Shown here: one piece after another, positions 58,298 to 64,000 of the stretch
Layout: every line of letters starts with the position of its first letter
Position numbering within the stretch: the first letter of the stretch is position 1
Source: SIG607 sp036307305
GTDB lineage: Bacteria > Bacillota > Clostridia > Oscillospirales > Acutalibacteraceae
Direction of reading: 5' to 3'
NCBI GenBank assembly: GCA_036307305.1
Contig: JAXJXV010000021.1
Location: 62,001-126,000 of the forward strand
Length of the DNA stretch: 64,000 nt
Notes under the pieces: generated by a model
The model's input: only the letters and a program-made list of their open reading frames with translations
Databases searched by the model: none
What the model was told of the DNA's origin: nothing
Program-made: the position numbers and the translations under genes

Positions 58298-59953
58298 TTA
58301 AATTTCCTTTATGTATCCGTTTTCTAAATGAAGCTGTTTATCGCAAATTCCGTCGGGAACTGCGCGATGGGTTACCATTATAACAGTTTTGTCCGTCAGT
58401 TCTTTTAAAGCATTTAAAAGCTTTTCTTCCGTAGAGCTGTCAAGAGCTGAGGTTGCCTCGTCAAGAAGCAGTACGGGGGTATCGCACATAATAGCTCTTG
58501 CAATGGCAATGCGCTGAGCCTGTCCCTCTGAAATTCCTATACCGTTTTCGCCTATATGGGTGTTCAGTCCATCGGGCAGAGAGGATACCCAGTCATAAAG
58601 CTGAGCAGTTATAACTGCTGTTTCTATCTTTTCTTTATTTAGATTATCGGTACAGATTGTAATGTTTTCTAAAATTGTACCCGATAAAATCATATTTCCT
58701 TGCGGAACGTAAGAAAACATACCTCTTGTGGAAGCGTTTATTTCGTACTTTGAGTCGAAACTTAATCTGCCTTTTGTGGCATTGTCGTAACCCAGCAGAA
58801 GCTTAAACAGTGTACTTTTACCTGCGCCCGACTCACCTGTAATTGCGGTGACGGTTCCTCTTTTAATAGAAAAACAGGAATTTTTAAGTACAGGCTTGTC
58901 CTCGTAGGAGAAAGAAAGCTCTTCGGCATTTATACAGGTAAATACGTTTTTGATGGTGTCGGAAACGTCACTGTCAAGAAGCTTTAACTCATCAGAAATA
59001 TCTTCTATTTCTGCAATTCTTGATGCCGAAGAAAGCATAGCGTTATAAGATGGGATAATACCCGATATGCTTTGCATAGGGGCGCGAAGCTGTGAAATAA
59101 TCTGCAGAAAAGCAAGTAGTGAGCCGTAAGAAACTATATTCTTCTGAATACCCATAGCACCCCATAATAGCACAAGGAAATATCCAAGGGTGAAGAAAGA
59201 ATAAAGACCTACGGTATAAATTATATTAAGATTATTACGCTTAATTTTAAGTGAATAATTTTCTTTTAAAAGTGAGTTTAATTTTTTGTTTACAGGGGTA
59301 AGGGTTGAGAAGGATTTTATGACGCTCATATTTAAAAAGCTTTCCTGTAAAAACGCTTTTACTCTTGAGTCACTTTCCTGATGCTTTTTATGAAGAAGAC
59401 GGTACTTATGACCTACTATTCTGCAAAGAGCGGGAACAGCTATGCCAAGACAGATAAGACCGGCGGCGAATTTCCAGTCAATAAGAAGAATTGCAACAGC
59501 GCCCGATAGTATTTTTGCTGTAATGGAAGCAACCGTTGGTATAATGGTTGATGCGGTATTTACTACTGTATCTACATCTGAGGAAAAACGATTGAGTAAA
59601 TCGCCCGTGTGGTAAATTTCAACACGGGACAACTGTTTGGTGAAAAGCGTCGAGTATAGTTTTTGACGCAATAAAACAGCCATTCTTCCCGAAACCGAAA
59701 CGCGAATACGGGACAAAAGGGCAGAAAACATAATCTGTATTGCGATAAGAACAATAACGGCAATGCCGAGCTTTACAAGACTGCCGTCTGTCTGGGATGA
59801 AGCTATATCTATTATTTTTTTGGAAACGAGAGCCAGAGCTATGTATATTACGGAAACGACAGACGACAAAAGGGAAGAAAGAATTATCCGTCCCTTTTGT
59901 GATTTTATTAAGGCTCTGACAAGCTCGTTTGAAGTGGACTGATTTTTATTCAA
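58298..59953 (-). CDS. ABC transporter, fused permease and ATPase
   Basis: A 551-residue half transporter. About six membrane helices lie in residues 20-310; the ATPase follows with VTAITGESGAGKSTLFKLLL (Walker A), IGISEGQAQRIAIARAI (signature with SEGQ in place of SGGQ) and VLLLDEATSALD (Walker B). No C39 peptidase domain. TTG 59953 overlaps the PqqD-like stop, with AAAGGAG nine bases ahead. Pairing with a PqqD protein hints at export of a modified peptide, but no precursor or radical SAM enzyme is near. Confidence 0.88.
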   Translation of the reverse strand: MNKNQSTSNELVRALIKSQKGRIILSSLLSSVVSVIYIALALVSKKIIDIASSQTDGSLVKLGIAVIVLIAIQIMFSALLSRIRVSVSGRMAVLLRQKLYSTLFTKQLSRVEIYHTGDLLNRFSSDVDTVVNTASTIIPTVASITAKILSGAVAILLIDWKFAAGLICLGIAVPALCRIVGHKYRLLHKKHQESDSRVKAFLQESFLNMSVIKSFSTLTPVNKKLNSLLKENYSLKIKRNNLNIIYTVGLYSFFTLGYFLVLLWGAMGIQKNIVSYGSLLAFLQIISQLRAPMQSISGIIPSYNAMLSSASRIAEIEDISDELKLLDSDVSDTIKNVFTCINAEELSFSYEDKPVLKNSCFSIKRGTVTAITGESGAGKSTLFKLLLGYDNATKGRLSFDSKYEINASTRGMFSYVPQGNMILSGTILENITICTDNLNKEKIETAVITAQLYDWVSSLPDGLNTHIGENGIGISEGQAQRIAIARAIMCDTPVLLLDEATSALDSSTEEKLLNALKELTDKTVIMVTHRAVPDGICDKQLHLENGYIKEI

Positions 59954-60209
59954 GAATGTTATGCTCCTTTAAAACGTTTAAAAATACCTTTATATCGGTT
60001 TTTGCAGTAGCTTCATCAATGTCGTATTCCTCTGTCATAAGAGAAATTAGTTCTTCTTCGCTTTTTTCCTCGCCCAAAAGTCGCCACAAAAAAGAAGCAG
60101 ACTCGTTAAGGGTTATAGCGGCGTTGAAATTCATAGTGTTATTGCCTGTAGGAACAACCAAATTTTGTCCTGCTACCGTTCTTAAGATAAATCCCTCTTT
60201 AATTTTCAT
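59946..60209 (-). CDS. PqqD-like peptide chaperone
   Basis: An 87-residue protein with FNAAITLNESASFLWRLLGE and a C-terminal winged-helix part ending DIKVFLNVLKEHNILE, as in PqqD. PqqD domains bind the leader of RiPP precursors and hand it to modifying enzymes. Here the gene leads a PqqD-ABC-lipoprotein operon. CGGAGGAATT precedes the ATG. Confidence 0.85.
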   Translation of the reverse strand: MKIKEGFILRTVAGQNLVVPTGNNTMNFNAAITLNESASFLWRLLGEEKSEEELISLMTEEYDIDEATAKTDIKVFLNVLKEHNILE

Positions 60210-60237
60210 CGCAATTCCTCCGTTTATATTTAAATTT

Positions 60238-60289
60238 ATTATAACTTATTATAAATTATATTGCAAGTGTAACCGTTTTTGTTTATAAT
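60238..60289. promoter_or_regulatory. Divergent promoters sharing one palindromic -35 hexamer
   Basis: TTGCAA at 60261-60266 is its own reverse complement. Rightward, a 17-base spacer leads to TATAAT at 60284-60289 for the DUF6106-nnr unit. Leftward, a 17-base spacer leads to TATAAT on the minus strand at 60243-60238 for the PqqD-ABC unit. RNA polymerase could not use both at once. Confidence 0.8.
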
Positions 60290-60326
60290 ATTATTAAAAT
60301 CCTGAAAATATTACGGAGGTTTCAAA

Positions 60327-60845
60327 ATGGACAGCTATTGCGAACATCTTATTCCTATGAGAAAGGACAAAAAAGCTATTTTGCTGCTTGTTTTTATATG
60401 GGCGGTTCTGCTTTTGATAATTGCCTTTTGTTTTCTTATGATTTCTAAGCTTGGCGTGTTTTCCTTTATACTTACGGTGGCGGCTGTTTTCGGCGGAGTA
60501 TGGCTGACCAAACAGCTTAACGTTGAATACGAATATATTTTTACAAACGGTGAAATGGACGTTGACCTTATAACCAGCCGAACCGACAGAAAAAGACTCA
60601 TTACCTTTCAGATTAAAAATATTGAGCGCATTGAAAAATACAGGGCGGGAATGCCTATGTTTGAAAAAGAACAGTATGATAAAAAAAGCGTTTACTGTAA
60701 TGCAACCGACGAGGACGTTTACTGTATTTCCTTTAAACATAAAATAGGAAAGGTTTGCCTTGTTATGCAAATAAAGAAGAATATGCAGGAGGCTATGCTG
60801 CCTTATCTTGATAAGCTTCTTGTTCGCGAGGCATTTAAGGACTGA
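60327..60845 (+). CDS. DUF6106-like membrane protein
   Basis: A 172-residue protein with two membrane helices (ILLLVFIWAVLLLIIAFCFL; VFSFILTVAAVFGGVWLTKQ) and a cytoplasmic beta-rich, PH-like domain (YEYIFTNGEMDVDLITSRTD; LITFQIKNIERIEKY). It fits the DUF6106 family of unknown function. GGAGG precedes the ATG. One base separates its stop from nnr. Confidence 0.7.
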   Translation: MDSYCEHLIPMRKDKKAILLLVFIWAVLLLIIAFCFLMISKLGVFSFILTVAAVFGGVWLTKQLNVEYEYIFTNGEMDVDLITSRTDRKRLITFQIKNIERIEKYRAGMPMFEKEQYDKKSVYCNATDEDVYCISFKHKIGKVCLVMQIKKNMQEAMLPYLDKLLVREAFKD

Positions 60846-60846
60846 A

Positions 60847-62316
60847 ATGAAAGTTTTAACCGAAAATAATATACGAAAAGTTGAAGAAACAGCCGCGTAT
60901 GGCGGAATGTCCTTCCTTGATATGATGGAAAACGCAGGACGCTGTGTAACAGAGGAAATCTGCAAACGTACCGATGTTAAGGGCAAAAGCGTTGTGATAG
61001 CCACAGGCGGCGGTAATAACGGCGGCGATGGTTACGTCGTTGCAAGGCTTCTTGAAAATGAGGGTGCGTTCTGCCGTGTAGTTTCTTTAAGTGAGCCTAA
61101 AACACAAACAGCCTCGATAGTGAAAGAAAAATACGGCGGGGAGATTTTGCCCTTTAATCCGTCTTACTTTTATGAGGCTGATATTATCGTAGACGCTGTT
61201 TTTGGCATCGGCTTTTGCCGTGAAATCGAGGGCGTTTACAAGGATGCGATAGAGGCTGTAAATGAATCGGGGGCTTATAAAGTCAGTGTTGACGTGCCGT
61301 CGGGACTGAACGCCGACAGCAATACTGCAAAGCTTTGTGTAAAGGCTGACCTGACCGTTACCTTTATCGGTTATAAGCTGTGTCACCTTACCTATCCCGC
61401 AAAGGAATATTGCGGAGAGATAGTGTTATGCGATATAGGTATTAATGAAGCTGCTTATAAAGAGGCTGAATATTTGGGTGAAATAATCCCTCCTCCTGTT
61501 TTTGATAAGCGCAAAAGCAACACCCATAAAGGAAGCTACGGCACAGCAGGACTTGTAGTTGGCAGTTACTCAATGGCGGGTGCTGCAATACTCAGCGTTA
61601 AGGGTTGTCTGCTAAGCGGAGTCGGTCTTGCGAAAATCGTTTTGCCCGACAGTATTTACGGTATTGTTACGTCTTCTGTGCCTGAGGCTGTGTGTCAGGT
61701 TTATTTTGAAAATGAGGATGTCAGCAGTATTACTGAAAAACTTTTAGACTGCCCCGCGCTTCTAATTGGCTGCGGTCTTTCTAAAGGTGAATTTCAAAAG
61801 AAATTAGTTAAGGATATCCTTGGTAAATATAAAAATAAGCTCATTATTGATGCCGATGGTCTAAATATACTAAGTGAAAACATAGAATATATTAAAGAAT
61901 CAAAGGCGGATATAGTTCTTACCCCTCATCCTGCTGAAATGGCAAGACTGTGCAAGGCTAATACCGATGAAATAGAAGCAAACAGAATACACTATGCTGT
62001 AAGCCTTGCAAAAGAGCTCGATTGTACGGTGGTGCTTAAAGGAGCTGTTACTATAGTTGCCGATAAGCAGGGTAATATGTATTTTAATCTTACAGGTAAT
62101 GCAGGTATGGCTACAGGCGGAAGCGGTGACGTACTTGCAGGTATAATAGTTTCTTTTGCCGCTCAGGGTATGAGTTGTCTTCAGTCGGCTATGAGTGGCG
62201 TTTACGTCCATGGCAGTGCAGGGGATAAGGCAAAAGAACAGGTTGGTGAAATTTCACTGTTACCTACCCATATACTCAGTAATCTGCCCGAGGTTTATAA
62301 AGAACTGACGAGGTAG
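60847..62316 (+). CDS. nnr: Bifunctional NAD(P)HX epimerase and dehydratase
   Basis: A 489-residue repair enzyme. The N-terminal YjeF_N epimerase (about 1-215) has GGGNNGGDGYVVARLLENEG and DAVFGIGFCREIEG. The C-terminal kinase-fold dehydratase has LTPHPAEMARL, VVLKGAVTIVAD and GNAGMATGGSGDVLAGII. It restores damaged NADH and NADPH hydrates. The ATG at 60847 lies one base after the previous stop. Confidence 0.95.
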   Translation: MKVLTENNIRKVEETAAYGGMSFLDMMENAGRCVTEEICKRTDVKGKSVVIATGGGNNGGDGYVVARLLENEGAFCRVVSLSEPKTQTASIVKEKYGGEILPFNPSYFYEADIIVDAVFGIGFCREIEGVYKDAIEAVNESGAYKVSVDVPSGLNADSNTAKLCVKADLTVTFIGYKLCHLTYPAKEYCGEIVLCDIGINEAAYKEAEYLGEIIPPPVFDKRKSNTHKGSYGTAGLVVGSYSMAGAAILSVKGCLLSGVGLAKIVLPDSIYGIVTSSVPEAVCQVYFENEDVSSITEKLLDCPALLIGCGLSKGEFQKKLVKDILGKYKNKLIIDADGLNILSENIEYIKESKADIVLTPHPAEMARLCKANTDEIEANRIHYAVSLAKELDCTVVLKGAVTIVADKQGNMYFNLTGNAGMATGGSGDVLAGIIVSFAAQGMSCLQSAMSGVYVHGSAGDKAKEQVGEISLLPTHILSNLPEVYKELTR

Positions 62317-62320
62317 AAAT

Positions 62321-62809
62321 ATGAAAAAAATAATATGTGCTTTTATAGGTGTTATATTTCTTTGCGGATGCTCAGGTGCAAAGCATCCCACCCCAGTAAA
62401 CAGAAATATTTCCTATAAGGCGCATATTTTTTATTACGGTGAGGAATACGACTGTCTAATAAAGGTGGACTCAAATGGTGAGAGCAGCTTTACTCTCACA
62501 GGCGGAAGGCTTGACGGATATAACGTAAAATTTGGGCAGGACGGTATAATTCTTTATTATATGGGTAAGGAAAAGGACGTTACAAATAACTATAAAAAAG
62601 ACAATATGCTGTCGGTGCTTTACGAGTTCAACGAAAGCCTTTGTGCGCCTGTGAAAACTACAAAAAAAGACGGACAGTTTTGTATAAAGGGTGAAACGGT
62701 TTCGGGAGAATATGAATATTTTGTTTCGGGAGCGGGACTTCCGTTGTCTCTAAGCCTTGATAACGACGATTTTTATGTGGAGTTTTATGATGTAAGCCTT
62801 ATAAAATAG
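62321..62809 (+). CDS. Small lipoprotein of unknown function
   Basis: 162 residues. The lipobox is FLCGC (Cys 17). The mature part is beta-rich (YKAHIFYYGEEYDCLIKVDS; ESSFTLTGGRLDGYNVKFGQ) and may be a LolA-like or small barrel fold. The gene follows nnr by four bases and is probably translated with it. No family recognised. Confidence 0.7.
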   Translation: MKKIICAFIGVIFLCGCSGAKHPTPVNRNISYKAHIFYYGEEYDCLIKVDSNGESSFTLTGGRLDGYNVKFGQDGIILYYMGKEKDVTNNYKKDNMLSVLYEFNESLCAPVKTTKKDGQFCIKGETVSGEYEYFVSGAGLPLSLSLDNDDFYVEFYDVSLIK

Positions 62810-62952
62810 ATGTTATTTAGTGAATATATTAAAATTTTTTAAAAAATTGAAAATATGTATTTACATAACTGAAGAAAAGTGTTAAAATGTTAACGTATGA
62901 GATTTGTGTAAATCTGCACATTCTCCACCATTATATAAGGGGGATTTTATCC

Positions 62953-64000
62953 ATGGCAAGAAAGTTCAAAACTATGGACGGTAATAATGCTGCTGCATAC
63001 GTATCCTATGCGTTTACAGAAGTAGCAGGTATTTATCCTATTACTCCGTCCAGCCCTATGGCTGACTATACTGATATGTGGGCAGCACAGGGTCTTAAAA
63101 ACATTTTCGGTACTACCGTAAATGTAGTAGAAATGCAGTCTGAAGCTGGTGCTTCCGGTACTGTACACGGCTCTTTGGCAGCAGGTGCTCTTACCACCAC
63201 TTATACTGCTTCTCAGGGTCTTCTCCTTATGATTCCGAATATGTACAAAATCGCCGGTGAGCTTCTTCCCTGCGTATTCCACGTATCTGCACGTTGTGTA
63301 GCTTCTCACGCGCTTAACATTTTCGGTGATCATTCTGACGTTTATGCTTGTCGTCAGACCGGTTTTGCTATGATGGCAGAAACCAATACTCAGGAAGTTA
63401 TGGACCTCGGCGCTGTTGCTCACCTTGCAACTATTGAAGGCAGAGTTCCTTTCATCAACTTCTTCGACGGCTTCCGTACCTCTCATGAAATTCAGAAGAT
63501 TCAGGTATGGGATTACGAAGACCTTAAAGAAATGTGCAATATGGATGCTGTTGATGCATTCCGTAAGCGCGCTCTTAACCCTGAGCGTCCCGTAATGCGC
63601 GGTTCTCACCAGAACGGCGATATCTTCTTCCAGAACAGAGAAGCTTGTAACAAGTATTATGATGAGCTTCCCGCTGTTGTTGAGAAGTATATGGACAAGG
63701 TTAATGCAAAGCTTGGCACTGACTATAAACTCTTTAACTACTACGGCGCTGCTGATGCTGAGCGTGTAATCGTAGCAATGGGCTCTATCTGCGACGTTGC
63801 AGAAGAGGTTATTGATTACCTTACCGCTATGGGCGAGAAGGTTGGTCTTGTTAAGGTAAGACTTTACCGTCCTTTCAGCGCTGCTAAATTCGTAGAGGCT
63901 ATTCCTGCTACCGCTAAGGCTGTTGCAGTTCTCGACCGTACCAAAGAACCCGGTGCTATCGGTGAGCCTCTCTATCTTGACGTTGTATCTGCTCTTGCAG
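62953..64000 (+). CDS. nifJ: Pyruvate:ferredoxin oxidoreductase (partial, N-terminal 349 residues)
   Basis: The open frame runs past the window end. FKTMDGNNAAAYVSYAFTEV AGIYPITPSSPMAD, VEMQSEAGASGTVHGSLAAG, NIFGDHSDVYACRQTGFAMM and FFDGFRTSHEIQKI are those of the PFOR alpha and gamma regions. The enzyme oxidises pyruvate to acetyl-CoA and reduces ferredoxin. AAGGGGGA precedes ATG 62953. TTACAT-16-TAAAAT at 62861-62888 is a weak promoter candidate. Codon use is that of a highly expressed gene. Confidence 0.97.
   Translation, partial: MARKFKTMDGNNAAAYVSYAFTEVAGIYPITPSSPMADYTDMWAAQGLKNIFGTTVNVVEMQSEAGASGTVHGSLAAGALTTTYTASQGLLLMIPNMYKIAGELLPCVFHVSARCVASHALNIFGDHSDVYACRQTGFAMMAETNTQEVMDLGAVAHLATIEGRVPFINFFDGFRTSHEIQKIQVWDYEDLKEMCNMDAVDAFRKRALNPERPVMRGSHQNGDIFFQNREACNKYYDELPAVVEKYMDKVNAKLGTDYKLFNYYGAADAERVIVAMGSICDVAEEVIDYLTAMGEKVGLVKVRLYRPFSAAKFVEAIPATAKAVAVLDRTKEPGAIGEPLYLDVVSALA

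Noticed and set aside
62953..63609. A long minus-strand frame opposite nifJ
   Set aside because: The plus strand encodes an unmistakable pyruvate:ferredoxin oxidoreductase over the same bases; the reverse frame is a by-product of its codon use.
1..64000. CRISPR arrays, tRNA genes, rRNA genes and DDE transposases
   Set aside because: I looked for regularly spaced identical repeats, cloverleaf sequences and transposase motifs and found none. The array at 18645-19190 has degenerate units and no cas genes.

Overview
The window reads as the chromosome of an anaerobic gut Clostridium-like Bacillota, most likely an Oscillospirales or Ruminococcaceae relative. The evidence is a GlgC plus GlgD glycogen operon, pyruvate:ferredoxin oxidoreductase, a T-box leader, TTGACA/TATAAT promoters with 17-base spacers, strong GGAGG ribosome binding sites with frequent TTG and GTG starts, and alpha-fucosidase, beta-galactosidase and GH130 enzymes suited to mucin or milk glycans. 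The taxonomic call is an inference. I see no rRNA, tRNA, CRISPR array or DDE transposase.

Bases 1 to about 24,570 are an accessory island. It holds two related integration modules in the same orientation. Each runs: small DNA-binding protein genes, a ParB-like gene, a SHOCT-like small gene, then a large serine recombinase overlapping the small gene by ATGA. The first (1709-6662) is intact. The second (19300-22714) has an amber stop at codon 175 of its recombinase. Between them lies a defence and conflict cluster: a TRADD-N-associated membrane protein, TnpV, a Kiwa pair (kwaB-kwaA), an unknown two-helix membrane protein coupled to a 24-codon ORF, a restriction-modification-like operon (two adenine methyltransferases, a PLD-type nuclease, a PD-(D/E)XK/DUF5655 protein), and orphan HipB-like and AbiEi-like antitoxins. 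Upstream of the second module is an array of degenerate repeats spaced close to whole helical turns. A direct repeat occurs after recombinase 1, after a small zinc-ribbon gene and after the fucosidase, which suggests recombination junctions.

Bases 24,600 to 36,000 are envelope and metabolic genes: an XRE membrane regulator, a PAP2 phosphatase, an isochorismatase-like hydrolase, a membrane sulfatase-fold protein divergent from a YidC-glycerophosphotransferase fusion, a GtrA/GtrB-like pair, an amidohydrolase, a MATE exporter and fucO. The fusion and sulfatase pair suggest an anionic polyol-phosphate envelope polymer.

Bases 36,000 to 64,000 look like core chromosome: GH2 beta-galactosidase, rplM-rpsI, an NSS symporter, a flavin-reductase-like protein, a DUF348/3D cell-wall protein, a GlpT-like transporter, a GH130 phosphorylase, the glgB-glgC-glgD-glgA operon, uppP, a Trp T-box with trpB, a small XRE gene between two identical terminators, mtaB, a histidine-less HPr, a PqqD-ABC-lipoprotein operon divergent from a DUF6106-nnr-lipoprotein operon, and the start of nifJ. 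Fucosidase and FucO, beta-galactosidase, GH130 and the glycogen operon together fit foraging on host glycans with carbon storage.
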